Positions 38,000-46,935 are shown, counted from the stretch's first letter. The stretch is 64,000 bases of DNA from Curtobacterium sp. Leaf261 (GCF_001422205.1 NZ_LMMJ01000008.1:362915-426914); one strand, 5' to 3'. The notes: a model not told the origin generated them from the letters alone. Translations and numbers: made by a program.

Positions 38000-39505
38000 G
38001 TGACCGCGCACGAGCAGGACCCCGCTGGCCCGACCCGCACGCGTCTGCTGTTCCCCGGCCAGTACGGGCCCGAGTTCGACGACGGCGGTCCGGTCCTCGT
38101 CGTGGAGGCGATGGAGTTCTTCGGATCGAGGCCGATGCATCGCGCGAAGGCCCTGCTCTGGCTCTCGGCGCTCCGACATCGCGTCGCCGAGCTCGGGGAC
38201 CGTGCAACGCACGTCCGGGTCGAACGGGTCCGTGACGCGTTGTCCGACGCCACGGAGAACGGCATCGAGCTCGAGGTGATCGACCCGCCGTCCTGGAGCC
38301 TCCGCGCTGAGGTCCGACGGTTCCCGGACATCGCGATCCTGCCGAGCCGTGGGTTCGTGACGAGTGAGGACGACTTCGCCGAGTGGGCGACGGGCTCGTC
38401 GAGCCAGTTCCTCATGGAACACCACTACGAGCGTGTCCGTCGTCGCGAAGGCTGGCTGATGGACGGGGACCGCCCGCTCGGCGGCCGGTTCAGCCTCGAC
38501 GAGGACAACCGCAACCCACCACCGAAGGGTGCGACCTCACTCGGTCTGCCGGACCCGTGGTCACCGACCGAGGACGACATCGACGCCCGGGTGCGCGAGG
38601 ACCTCGCGCGGTGGGAGCAGGACGGCCTCGTGCACTTCGTCGGCGCGATGGACCGACGCCGGTTCGCGGTCACCCCGGCCGAGGCTGCCGCCGCGCTCGA
38701 GGACTTCGTGGCGACCAGGCTCAGCGACTTCGGGCCGTTCGAGGACGCCGTGCTGCAGGACGACCGGGCGATGGCGCACTCGCTGTTGAGCGTCCCGATG
38801 AACCTCGGCGTGCTCGACCCGCGGACCGCCGTCAGTGCGGCGATCGAGGCGCTGGGCACCGGCGCACCGCTCGCGAGCGTCGAGGGCTTCGTCCGCCAGG
38901 TCGCCGGGTGGCGGGACTACGTCTGGCACCTGTACTGGGAGTTCGGCGAGGACTACGGGGCCGATGCGGAACCACTCGGCCCGCCGACGTCGCTCCCGGC
39001 CTGGTGGTGGGAGCTCGACACCGCGGACGTCACGGCGGCCTGCCTGACCTCGACGCTCGACGACCTCCGCGAGCACGGGTGGCTGCACCACATCCAGCGC
39101 CTGATGATCCTCGGCAACTGGTCGTTGCAGCGCGGGTACGACCCCGTCGAGCTGACCGCGTGGTTCACCGACCTGTTCGTCGACGGCACCGACTGGGTGA
39201 TGCCCGCGAACATCATCGGGATGTCGCAGCACGCGGACGGTGGTCGGGTCGCGACGAAGCCGTACGCATCGGGCGGTCGGTACATCGACCGGATGACCGA
39301 CCACTGCGGCGGTTGCCCCTTCGACCCGACGAAACGCCTCGGGGAGGACGCCTGTCCGTTCACGGCGGGGTACTGGGCGTTCCTCGACCACGCCGAACCG
39401 GCACTCCGCGCCAATCGGCGCATGATGCGTCCGCTGCAGCAGCTCGCCCGCCTGACAGACCGGGAGGCCGTGGTCGAGCAGGAGCGTAACCGCACCATGC
39501 CCTGA
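38000..39505 (+). CDS. Iron-sulfur bacterial cryptochrome/photolyase (FeS-BCP, PhrB-like)
   Basis: 501 residues of the COG3046 family. It has an N-terminal Rossmann domain and a C-terminal helical FAD domain. Four cysteines sit at 348, 436, 439 and 452, with the last three in HCGGC and ACPF. That spacing matches the four [4Fe-4S] ligands of Agrobacterium PhrB, and the flavin-region WLHHIQRLMILGNWSLQRG is typical. It should repair (6-4) photoproducts using light, FAD and a lumazine antenna. The GTG start has no ribosome site. CATGAT 6 bases upstream suggests a leaderless transcript. It is divergent from the TetR operon. Confidence 0.92.
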   Translation: MTAHEQDPAGPTRTRLLFPGQYGPEFDDGGPVLVVEAMEFFGSRPMHRAKALLWLSALRHRVAELGDRATHVRVERVRDALSDATENGIELEVIDPPSWSLRAEVRRFPDIAILPSRGFVTSEDDFAEWATGSSSQFLMEHHYERVRRREGWLMDGDRPLGGRFSLDEDNRNPPPKGATSLGLPDPWSPTEDDIDARVREDLARWEQDGLVHFVGAMDRRRFAVTPAEAAAALEDFVATRLSDFGPFEDAVLQDDRAMAHSLLSVPMNLGVLDPRTAVSAAIEALGTGAPLASVEGFVRQVAGWRDYVWHLYWEFGEDYGADAEPLGPPTSLPAWWWELDTADVTAACLTSTLDDLREHGWLHHIQRLMILGNWSLQRGYDPVELTAWFTDLFVDGTDWVMPANIIGMSQHADGGRVATKPYASGGRYIDRMTDHCGGCPFDPTKRLGEDACPFTAGYWAFLDHAEPALRANRRMMRPLQQLARLTDREAVVEQERNRTMP

Positions 39506-39514
39506 CGAGGCCCG

Positions 39515-39590
39515 CCGGACGGGAGGCGCGGATCGCCACCACCTGTCGTCGTGCGGTGCGCAGGCGGCCGGCACCGTGCCTCCAGGCCGG
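39515..39590. repeat. Hairpin family A, copy 10 (long form)
   Basis: CCGGACGGGAGGCGCGG and GCACCGTGCCTCCAGGCCGG arms are separated by a 40-base insert with its own small inverted repeats. It lies between the convergent photolyase and GntR genes. Confidence 0.65.
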
Positions 39591-39632
39591 ATCGCGTGAC
39601 CCACCGGTCCGCCGGGTCGGTGGCAGACGCGT

Positions 39633-40373
39633 TCAGTGGCGGACCATGGTCGAGTAGAACCGGTACGCCTCCGCGCGGTAGCGCGTCGTGCCGATGAGGA
39701 GCGGTCGGCCGACCGCGTCGAAGCACGTCTCGGTCCCGAGGAGGAGCGGTGCGCCGACCGCGACGCCCAACAGTGCGGCCTCGCGGTCGTCAGCGGCGAT
39801 CGCCTCGACCGCGAAGCTGGATCGGGCGGGGCGTGTCCCGAGCGCCTCGAGGCGCTGGTACAGCGAGCTGTCCGCCAGGTCGGCGGCGTCGATCCCCGGA
39901 CTCCGGTCGAGCACGATCACCGAGCGGTCGAGGCAGATCGGCACCGTGTCGAACGACCGCAGGCGCTCGACGTCCAGGACGGGTGCCAGCGGCGCGGCGC
40001 GGAGGTCCTGTGCCTCGTCGAAGGTCGCCTCCCGCACGCGGTGTGCGAGGACCTTCGTCCGTGGGACGACACCTCGACGCGCCGCCATCTCGGTGAAGCT
40101 CAGGAGGGTCCGGTCGGGCTCGCCGAGTGGAGCGTTCGTGACGAACCAGCCGGACTGCGGTGTGGCGGTGACGACACCGCGCTCGGCGAGCATCGTCAAC
40201 GCTCGGCGCAGAGTCGTCCGGCTCACAGCGATGCGCTGCACGAGGTCGCGCTCGCTCGGGAGACGACCGATCTCGCTGCATGCCCCGCCGACGATGAGCT
40301 GCTCGATGCGCTCCATGGCCATCCTGACGGTCGCACCACCAGCCGTCCGGACCGCTGCGTCGCTGTGTTCCAT
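39633..40373 (-). CDS. GntR/HutC family transcriptional regulator
   Basis: 246 residues. A winged helix near 30-95 has GRLPSERDLVQRIAVSRTTLRRAL, followed by a UTRA ligand domain to the end (LLSFTEMAARRG, then YRAEAYRFYSTM). HutC-type UTRA domains commonly bind phosphosugars such as GlcN-6-P or GlcNAc-6-P, as in NagR/DasR. It is divergent from the NagB-like/ABC/GH4 operon and probably represses it. TACAGT lies 6 bases before the ATG, so its own mRNA is leaderless. The operator-like TGGTC triplet overlaps its -35 position. Confidence 0.9.
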   Translation of the reverse strand: MEHSDAAVRTAGGATVRMAMERIEQLIVGGACSEIGRLPSERDLVQRIAVSRTTLRRALTMLAERGVVTATPQSGWFVTNAPLGEPDRTLLSFTEMAARRGVVPRTKVLAHRVREATFDEAQDLRAAPLAPVLDVERLRSFDTVPICLDRSVIVLDRSPGIDAADLADSSLYQRLEALGTRPARSSFAVEAIAADDREAALLGVAVGAPLLLGTETCFDAVGRPLLIGTTRYRAEAYRFYSTMVRH

Positions 40374-40379
40374 GGGGTG

Positions 40380-40427
40380 ACTGTAGAGCCAGATCGCGGA
40401 ATTGGTCTCTTCTGGTCGGAACTGGTC
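40380..40427. promoter_or_regulatory. Divergent control region with three TGGTC repeats
   Basis: The minus-strand -10 TACAGT of the GntR gene is at 40380-40385. TGGTC occurs at 40403-40407, 40413-40417 and 40423-40427, exactly 10 bp apart on the same strand and so on one helix face. TGGTC is the half-site core of DasR/NagR-like operators, but here it is repeated directly rather than inverted. Confidence 0.6.
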
Positions 40428-40486
40428 CGTTCGCCTGCGGCATCGCCCTACGCTTGCGCAACCACCGGCCGTCGAGGAGGACACCA

Positions 40487-41296
40487 GTGACCGTGCAGCT
40501 CTCAGTACGCCAGACCCCCGCGGATCTCGGCGACGCACTCGCCGAGATCGCGATCGACCACATCGTCGACGCCCGGTCCGCGGGGCGTCGGATCCTCATC
40601 GGCATCCCGGCCGGCCGGACACTCGTGCCGGTCGTCGATGCACTGGCGGCTCGGCTCGCCGCTCGGCCGATGGACCTCGACCACGTGGTGCTCGTCCTCA
40701 TGGACGACTACGCGATCCCGGACGGCGCGGGGTTCCGACTCCCGGACGCCGCCGCACACTACAGCTGCCGCCACTTCGGCGAGGTCGTCCGCGCCCAGCT
40801 CTCCGACGCGGTCGCGCCGCTCGCCGGCATCGCGCAGGCGCACCTGTGGTCGCCGGACCCGTCCGACCCCGCCGCGTACGACCGTGACATCGCCGCAGCG
40901 GGCGGCATCGACCTGTTCTTCGTCGCCGTCGGGGTGAGTGACGGCCACGTCGCGTTCAACCCGCCCGGGACGGCGCTGGCGTCGCGCACGCGCATCATCG
41001 ACCTCGCCGACTCGACCCGCACGGACAACCTCGGGACGTTCCCGGAGTTCACGTCGCTCGACGACGTCCCCCGGCACGGTGTCAGCGTCGGGATCGGCAC
41101 CATGCTCGACGCGAAGACCGTCGTGCTCGTGGCACACGGGGCCGCGAAGTCGACGGCCGTCCAGCGGGTCCTCGAGGCCGACCGTTTCGACCCCGCGTGG
41201 CCCGCGACCTTCGTACACGAGCACCCCGCCGCGTCGCTCTGGGCGGACGACGCCGCGGCAGAGTCGAGCACCGCGGGACAGGCGGTGGACGCATGA
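40487..41296 (+). CDS. NagB-like glucosamine-6-phosphate deaminase/isomerase with altered active site
   Basis: 269 residues of the NagB/RpiA/PGL fold. Recognisable blocks are LVLMDDYAIP, VGVSDGHVAFNPPG, SVGIGTMLDAKTV and GAAKSTAV. D152 and H154 correspond to Asp141 and His143 of E. coli NagB. The position of the catalytic-triad Glu148 is Pro159, so classical deaminase chemistry may be changed or lost. It could deaminate or isomerise a sugar phosphate released by the GH4 enzyme downstream. GAGGAGG precedes GTG 40487. The stop overlaps the next start (ATGA), placing it first in the operon. Confidence 0.8.
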   Translation: MTVQLSVRQTPADLGDALAEIAIDHIVDARSAGRRILIGIPAGRTLVPVVDALAARLAARPMDLDHVVLVLMDDYAIPDGAGFRLPDAAAHYSCRHFGEVVRAQLSDAVAPLAGIAQAHLWSPDPSDPAAYDRDIAAAGGIDLFFVAVGVSDGHVAFNPPGTALASRTRIIDLADSTRTDNLGTFPEFTSLDDVPRHGVSVGIGTMLDAKTVVLVAHGAAKSTAVQRVLEADRFDPAWPATFVHEHPAASLWADDAAAESSTAGQAVDA

Positions 41297-42630
41297 GGCG
41301 CCGGACCGCCGGGATGCTCGGTGTCCTCGCCGTCACCGTGCTCCTGCTGAGCGGGTGCACGACCGGCGTCGGCCAGTCCGAGGCCGGTGCGGGAGGGCTC
41401 GATGACAAGACACCCGTGACGATCTCGCTGTGGAGCTTCTTCACCGCACGGGAGAAGGGCGACGTCGACGCCCGCCTGAAGGCCTTCCACAAGCTGTACC
41501 CGTGGATCACGGTGGACCACGTCGGCGGTGAGAGCGACGACAACATCGTGCAGTCGGTCCGCGGCGGGAACCCGCCGGACGTCGCCATCTCGCAGAACAG
41601 CGACAGCGTCTCGGGGTACTGCGCGACCGGGACGTTCCAGGACCTGACCTCCCGCATCGCCGCCGCGGGTCCTGCGACCTCGTCGGTGCTCCCGGCGACC
41701 GCTGCCTACACCTCCTACGACGGCAGGCGGTGCGCGCTCCCGGTCCTCGCCGACGTGTACGGCCTGTACTACAACACCGACATGTTCCAGAAGGCGGGCA
41801 TCACGGCACCCCCGCGGACCTGGCCCGAGCTCACCGAGGACGCCAAGAAGCTCACCACGTTCAACCCCGACGGGTCGATCAAGGTCGCCGGGTTCGTGCC
41901 GTTCCTCGACTTCTTCGAGAACAACGTCGGGACGTTCACCCCGGGCTTCGACCTCGACTGGTACGACGCCGCCGGGAAGGCGCAGATGGCGAACGACCCG
42001 AACTGGGCGGCCATGTTCACGTGGGAGAAGCAGCTCGTCGACTGGTACGGCTACGACAAGCTCCAGACCTACGTGGCGTCGCTCGGCGCCGAGTTCTCGC
42101 CGCAGAACCCGTTCCAGACGGGCAAGCTCGCGATGGCCGTCGACGGTGAATGGCGCGTCGCGTTCGCGGCGGACCAGGCGAAGAAGTTCTCCTACGGCAC
42201 GGCGCCGATGCCGACCGAGAGCGCCTCGCGCTACGGCAGCGGCGTCATCAGCGGGACGACCATCGGCATCCCGAAGGGCTCCAAGCACTCGGCGGCGGCA
42301 TGGCTCCTCGTCAAGTACCTGTCGACCGACACCTCGAGCCTCGTCGACCTGACCCTGCGGCTCCGGAACGTGCCGACCACGACACAGTCGCTCGCGGACC
42401 CGGCGATCCGGACCGATCCACGGTTCACCACCATGCTCGACATCGCGGCGGACAAGGACACCAGGTCGGTGCCCGGCACGTGGGCGGGGAGCGCGCCGCG
42501 GGAACTCCTGACGCAGTTCGCACAGTCCTGGGCGGCGGGCAACGTCCCCGACCTCCACGCGGGACTCGCCAGCGTCGCCGACCAGATCGACTCGCAGATC
42601 GACCAGGCGAGTGCGGGGGAGAGCCGATGA
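41293..42630 (+). CDS. ABC sugar-binding lipoprotein (family 1 solute-binding), cassette 1
   Basis: 445 residues. A basic n-region and LLLSGC lipobox (Cys near 22) mark a lipoprotein anchored outside the membrane. The mature protein begins with TPVTISLWSFFTAREKGDVDARL and has GNPPDVAISQ, KLAMAVDGEW and the terminal helix of CUT1 sugar-binding proteins. It is homologous over its length to the cassette 2 protein, including the SLW-FFT-RE motif. It should capture an oligosaccharide for the two permeases encoded just downstream. ATGA overlaps link it to the genes on both sides. Confidence 0.92.
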   Translation: MRRRTAGMLGVLAVTVLLLSGCTTGVGQSEAGAGGLDDKTPVTISLWSFFTAREKGDVDARLKAFHKLYPWITVDHVGGESDDNIVQSVRGGNPPDVAISQNSDSVSGYCATGTFQDLTSRIAAAGPATSSVLPATAAYTSYDGRRCALPVLADVYGLYYNTDMFQKAGITAPPRTWPELTEDAKKLTTFNPDGSIKVAGFVPFLDFFENNVGTFTPGFDLDWYDAAGKAQMANDPNWAAMFTWEKQLVDWYGYDKLQTYVASLGAEFSPQNPFQTGKLAMAVDGEWRVAFAADQAKKFSYGTAPMPTESASRYGSGVISGTTIGIPKGSKHSAAAWLLVKYLSTDTSSLVDLTLRLRNVPTTTQSLADPAIRTDPRFTTMLDIAADKDTRSVPGTWAGSAPRELLTQFAQSWAAGNVPDLHAGLASVADQIDSQIDQASAGESR

Positions 42631-43661
42631 GCGCCGCAGTGGGACCGACCGCAGCGAGTGGTCGGAGGGACGCCGGAGCGCAGGCAGGTCCGGATGGGCA
42701 GACGTCGGCGCAGGCGCTCGCGGTCCGCACAGCAGTCCGCCGCAAGCAGCGGTGGCGCGAGCGACGGACGATCCTCGTGCTGCTGTCGCCCGGGCTCGTC
42801 GGCCTCGCGGTGTTCTTCCTCTACCCGCTCGCCGCGAACGTCTTCTACTCGTTCACGCGGTACAACCTCATCGACGCCGCGTCGTGGGCGGGGCTCGCGA
42901 ACTACCGGTTCATGTTCGACGGTGACCACCAGATCGGGCCGGCACTCCGCAACACCGTCCTCTTCTGCCTCGTCGCCGTCCCGATCCAGTTGCTGTTCGC
43001 CCTCGGGGTGACCGCGGTCCTCGCGCGAATCCGGTCCGGCGCCGGCGTCTACCGGCCGCTGTTCTACCTGCCGACGCTCCTGCCTCCCGTCGCCGCGACG
43101 CTCGCGTTCACGTTCGTGCTGAACCCGGGAACCGGGCCGGTGAACACCGTGCTCAAGGCGATCGGCGTGCCGCAGCCGCTGTGGTTCAACAGCCCGACGT
43201 GGTCGAAGACGGCCCTGCTGCTGCTGACGATGTGGGGGATCGGCAACACGATCGTCATCCTGCTCGCCGCGACGCTCGACGTGCCGGAGGAGCTGCAGGA
43301 GGCCGCGCAGCTCGACGGGGCGAACGGCCGGCAGCGGTACTGGCACATCACGCTGCCGACGATCGCGCCGGTGTTGTTGTTCTCGACCATCATCGGGGTG
43401 ATCCAGAGCCTGCAGCTGTTCACCCAGCCGTACGTCGTCAGCACGATCCTCGGGTCCGGGTCCGGGACCACCGCGAACAACCTCGGGTACCCGCAGAACT
43501 CGATGCTGTTCTTCACCGAGGTCCTCTACCAGCAGGGCTTCCGCTACTTCAACATGGGCTACGCCTCGGCGCTGTCCGTCGTGCTCTTCGTCGCGACACT
43601 CGTCGTGACGGGCGTCCTGATCCTCGTGACCCGCCGCCAGATGAACGCCGAGAGGGACTGA
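42627..43661 (+). CDS. ABC sugar permease, MalF-type, cassette 1
   Basis: 344 residues. After a 40-residue Gly/Ala-rich cytoplasmic start there are six membrane segments. The EAA loop is EELQEAAQLDGANGRQRYWHITLP, the contact site for the ATPase. It pairs with the MalG-type permease one base downstream. No ATPase is encoded in the cassette, so a shared MsiK-like ATPase encoded elsewhere is expected, as in other actinobacterial CUT1 systems. Confidence 0.92.
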   Translation: MSAAVGPTAASGRRDAGAQAGPDGQTSAQALAVRTAVRRKQRWRERRTILVLLSPGLVGLAVFFLYPLAANVFYSFTRYNLIDAASWAGLANYRFMFDGDHQIGPALRNTVLFCLVAVPIQLLFALGVTAVLARIRSGAGVYRPLFYLPTLLPPVAATLAFTFVLNPGTGPVNTVLKAIGVPQPLWFNSPTWSKTALLLLTMWGIGNTIVILLAATLDVPEELQEAAQLDGANGRQRYWHITLPTIAPVLLFSTIIGVIQSLQLFTQPYVVSTILGSGSGTTANNLGYPQNSMLFFTEVLYQQGFRYFNMGYASALSVVLFVATLVVTGVLILVTRRQMNAERD

Positions 43662-43662
43662 C

Positions 43663-44562
43663 ATGACCGACCAGATCGTGCAGGGACCGGCAGTGGTCGC
43701 CGTCCCACGCCCGACGGCGCCCGACCGTCGCGCCGGGCGACGGTCGCGACTCCTCGACACCGTCGCACGGCACGCGATCCTCATCGCCGTGCTCATCGTG
43801 TTCCTCATGCCGGTGGTGTTCATCCTGACGACGGGGGTGATGACCGACGACCAGGCACTGACGAGGGACCTCGTACCGCACCCCGTCCAGTGGTCGAACT
43901 TCGCCGAGGTGTTCCGGACCGTGCCGCTCGCGCGGTACCTGTTCAACACCGTCCTCATCGCGGTGCTGTTCACCCTGTTCTCGATCGCGAGCAGCGTCCC
44001 GGTCGCCTATGCGCTCGCGAAGTTCCGGTTCCGTGGACGGATCCCGCTGTTCTTCGCGTTCATCGCCGCGATGATGCTGCCGCCGCAGGTGACCGTGGTG
44101 CCGCTGTACGTCATGTACGCGCACCTCGGCTGGACCGGGACCCCGCTCCCGCTCATCATCCCGGGCCTGTTCGGCGACGCGTTCACGATCTTCCTGCTGC
44201 GGCAGTTCTTCGTGTCGGTGCCGCAGGCGTACCTCGACGCGGCCCGGATCGACGGCACCGGTGAGTTCCGGTTGCTGTGGTCGGTGTTCCTGCCGATGGT
44301 GAAGCCTGCGATCGCGGCGGCCGGGCTCTTCGCGTTCTTCTTCTGCTGGAACGACTTCTTCAACCCGCTGCTGTACCTCGGCTCGAACCCGGACTGGTCG
44401 ACGCTGTCGATCGCGCTCTCGCAGTTCCGGACCGTGCACGCCGTGCAGTGGAACCTGGCGATGGCGGCGACGGTGCTGTTCGTCCTGCCGGTGGTCGTCC
44501 TGTTCTTCTTCGCCCAGCGGCAGTTCGTCCAGGGCATCGCGCTGAGCGGTGTCAAGGAGTGA
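43663..44562 (+). CDS. ABC sugar permease, MalG-type, cassette 1
   Basis: 299 residues with six membrane segments. The EAA motif is QAYLDAARIDGTGEFRLLWSVFLP, and it ends QRQFVQGIALSGVKE, the usual MalG C-terminus. It forms the translocation channel with the preceding permease. The gene starts one base after the upstream stop. A 76-bp gap before the GH4 gene has no hairpin, so the operon continues. Confidence 0.93.
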   Translation: MTDQIVQGPAVVAVPRPTAPDRRAGRRSRLLDTVARHAILIAVLIVFLMPVVFILTTGVMTDDQALTRDLVPHPVQWSNFAEVFRTVPLARYLFNTVLIAVLFTLFSIASSVPVAYALAKFRFRGRIPLFFAFIAAMMLPPQVTVVPLYVMYAHLGWTGTPLPLIIPGLFGDAFTIFLLRQFFVSVPQAYLDAARIDGTGEFRLLWSVFLPMVKPAIAAAGLFAFFFCWNDFFNPLLYLGSNPDWSTLSIALSQFRTVHAVQWNLAMAATVLFVLPVVVLFFFAQRQFVQGIALSGVKE

Positions 44563-44638
44563 CACGGCGGCGACGCCCTGGTGCGGTGCCATCGCGCCGG
44601 ACGATCCACGACCCCAGCACCATCGAGAGGACCATGCC

Positions 44639-45919
44639 ATGAAGGTGACCGTCATCGGAGCGGGCTCCACGTACACCCCCGAACTCATCGGCGGACTGTC
44701 GCAGCAGCTGGACCGGCTGTTCGTCGACGACCTGTGGCTGATGGACACGGACGAGGAGCGACTGCAGGTCGTCGGGTCGTTCGCCGCCCGGATGATCGGC
44801 GCGCAGGGGCTCGGGACGACGGTGCACCTGACGACCGACCGCGCCGAGGCGATCCAGGACGCCGACGCCGTCCTCATCCAGCTGCGCGTCGGCGGGCAGA
44901 CCGCACGTCTCGGTGACGAGACGTTCCCGCTCGACTGCGGGTGCATCGGGCAGGAGACCACGGGTGCCGGCGGGTTCGCGAAGGCGCTCCGTACCGTCCC
45001 CGTCGTGCTGTCCATCGCGGACGACGTCCGCCGGCTCGCGAAGCCGGACGCGTGGATCATCGACTTCACGAACCCCGTCGGGATCAACACCCGGGCGCTC
45101 CTCGCCGCAGGGCACCGTGCGGTCGGTCTCTGCAACTACGCCATCGGGGTCCAGCGCTGGGCGGCGAGGACGATGGGCGTCGACGCGGCCCGGGTCGAGG
45201 TCGACCCGGTGGGGCTCAACCACTTCTCCTGGACCCGGCGCATCCTCCTCGACGGCGAGGACGTCGTCCCGTCGTTCATCACCGACCGGATGGACGCCCT
45301 GACCGAGCAGTTCCCGTTCGACGAGTCGCTCTACCGGTTACTCGGGGTCGTCCCCTCGCCGTACCTGCAGTACTACTACGGCCACGACCGCGCGCTCGAA
45401 CGCCAGCGACACGAGACCCCCCGCGCCGAGGTCGTCGCGAACCTGGAGCGGGAGCTGCTCGAGCAGTACCGGTCCGAGTCCCTGACCGAGAAGCCGCCGC
45501 AGCTCGCGCACCGCGGCGGTGCGTTCTACAGCGAGGCCGCGGTCGACCTTCTCGCGTCACTGTGGTCCGACGACGAGACCATGCACGTCGTCAACGTGCT
45601 GAACCGCGGCACCGTGGCCGGGCTCGCCGACGACGACGTCATCGAGACGCGGTGCGCCGTGTCCCGCGCCGGGATCCGACCGCTTGCACAGGCCGCCGTC
45701 GACCCGCTGCTGCTCGGGCCGATCCAGCACGTCAGCGCGTACGAGCGGCTCGCCGTCGCCGCGGCGCTGTCGGGCGACCCGGACGACGTCCGACGCGCGC
45801 TGCTCGCACACCCGCTCATCGGGCAGTGGGACACGGTCGAGTGCCTCGTGCCGAAGCTCCTCGAGAGCGGTGCGGAGCACCTCCCGCAGTTCGCCGAGAC
45901 GATCGCGGGCGGCCGGTGA
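44639..45919 (+). CDS. GH4 family 6-phospho-glycosidase, cassette 1
   Basis: 426 residues. The N-terminal NAD-binding site is KVTVIGAGSTYTPEL. The metal and catalytic region has QLRVGGQTAR, C165 in GLCNYAIG and N194-H195 in VGLNHFSW, with a later tyrosine in RGGAFYSEAA. GH4 enzymes cleave 6-phosphoglycosides by an NAD-assisted redox-elimination needing Mn2+ and a thiol. The sequence fits the 6-phospho-beta-glucosidase/ChbF branch. Together with the NagB-like enzyme and BadF kinase, the substrate may be an amino-sugar disaccharide. ATG 44639 is set by the family N-terminus; the ribosome site is weak. Confidence 0.9.
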   Translation: MKVTVIGAGSTYTPELIGGLSQQLDRLFVDDLWLMDTDEERLQVVGSFAARMIGAQGLGTTVHLTTDRAEAIQDADAVLIQLRVGGQTARLGDETFPLDCGCIGQETTGAGGFAKALRTVPVVLSIADDVRRLAKPDAWIIDFTNPVGINTRALLAAGHRAVGLCNYAIGVQRWAARTMGVDAARVEVDPVGLNHFSWTRRILLDGEDVVPSFITDRMDALTEQFPFDESLYRLLGVVPSPYLQYYYGHDRALERQRHETPRAEVVANLERELLEQYRSESLTEKPPQLAHRGGAFYSEAAVDLLASLWSDDETMHVVNVLNRGTVAGLADDDVIETRCAVSRAGIRPLAQAAVDPLLLGPIQHVSAYERLAVAAALSGDPDDVRRALLAHPLIGQWDTVECLVPKLLESGAEHLPQFAETIAGGR

Positions 45920-45966
45920 GTCGAGAGGACAGCGGGCGTCCGGTGAGCCGACAGGACGCCAGCCGG
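45913..45966 (+). repeat. 27-bp in-frame duplication at the kinase start
   Basis: Two imperfect 27-bp units (45913-45939 and 45940-45966) each contain CCGGTGAG, so the start codon context is duplicated. The units encode SREDSGRP and SRQDASRP. The second GTG (45943) is an alternative in-frame start. Confidence 0.8.
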
Positions 45967-46935
45967 CCGTCGAGCGGTGACCTGGTCGTCGGCGTCGACG
46001 TCGGGAACTCGAAGACCCACGCCGTCGTGGTCGACCTCGACGGCGCCGTCGTCGGCGTCGGCCATGGGCCGGGCGTCGCCACCACCGACCGCACCGTCAC
46101 CGCGCTCGTCGGGCTCGCGCTCGACGCCGTCGAACAGGCCGTCGGGACCCGGTCGGGATTCCACGCCGCGGCCCTCGCGATGGCCGGCATCGACTTCCCG
46201 GACCAGGAGCGCACCGCTGCCGGTCTTGCCGCCCGCGCAGGGCTGGCGACCCACACGGTGATCTGGAACGACACGTTCGCGCTCCTCCGGACCGTGTCGC
46301 GCGAGGGCGACGGGATCGCAGTCATCTGTGGTGCGGGCATCAACTGCATCGGGCGGCGGGGTGACGACACCGTTCGGTTCAACGCCCTCGGAGCCTTCTC
46401 GGGCGACTGGGGCGGCGGCCAGGACCTCGGTGCCGCGGCACTCGCCGCAGCCTGCCGCGGTGAGGACGGCCGGGCTGCGCCGACCATGCTGAGCGACCGC
46501 GTCGCCGCACACTTCGGGCTCGCCAGTGCGCTCGACGTCGGAGTCGCCATCGCGACCGACCTGATCCCGGAGCACCGGCTCGTCGAGTTGCCGCCGGCGG
46601 TCTTCGCGGCGGCGGACGACGGTGACCAGGCGGCGGTGCAGATCGTCGAGCGTCTGGCGGCCGAGATCGCGCTCTTGATCCGGACGACGGTCGAGCGGCT
46701 GCCTGACGGTGAGCGTCTGCCGGTGATCCTCGGCGGCGGGGTGCTCGAGAGCGGCTACGCACCGCTCATCACGGCGATCCGGGACCGGTGCATCGACATC
46801 GTCGGCGACATCCGGATCGCGGACGTCCCGCCGGTCGTCGGTTCGGTGCTGCTCGCGTTCGACGTCATCGACCGGAACCCGGACCTCGACCTCGACGCGA
46901 TGCGTCGGGCGATCCGTGGATCGCGGGTCCCCTGA
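45916..46935 (+). CDS. BadF/BadG/BcrA/BcrD-type sugar kinase, cassette 1
   Basis: 339 residues of the ASKHA fold. The phosphate 1 loop is GVDVGNSKTHAVVVD, phosphate 2 is VICGAGINCIG followed by GDWGGGQDLG, and the adenosine loop is ILGGGVLESG. This family includes N-acetylglucosamine kinases and MurK of clostridia. In an operon with an ABC importer and GH4, it probably phosphorylates the imported sugar so that GH4 can act, replacing the PTS. GTG 45916 overlaps the GH4 stop. A 27-bp duplication at the start adds a dispensable-looking N-terminus. Confidence 0.88.
   Translation: MSREDSGRPVSRQDASRPSSGDLVVGVDVGNSKTHAVVVDLDGAVVGVGHGPGVATTDRTVTALVGLALDAVEQAVGTRSGFHAAALAMAGIDFPDQERTAAGLAARAGLATHTVIWNDTFALLRTVSREGDGIAVICGAGINCIGRRGDDTVRFNALGAFSGDWGGGQDLGAAALAAACRGEDGRAAPTMLSDRVAAHFGLASALDVGVAIATDLIPEHRLVELPPAVFAAADDGDQAAVQIVERLAAEIALLIRTTVERLPDGERLPVILGGGVLESGYAPLITAIRDRCIDIVGDIRIADVPPVVGSVLLAFDVIDRNPDLDLDAMRRAIRGSRVP

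Noticed and set aside
40487-41296. NagB-like gene as a pseudogene
   Set aside because: No frameshift or stop is present and other motifs are conserved; only one catalytic position differs.
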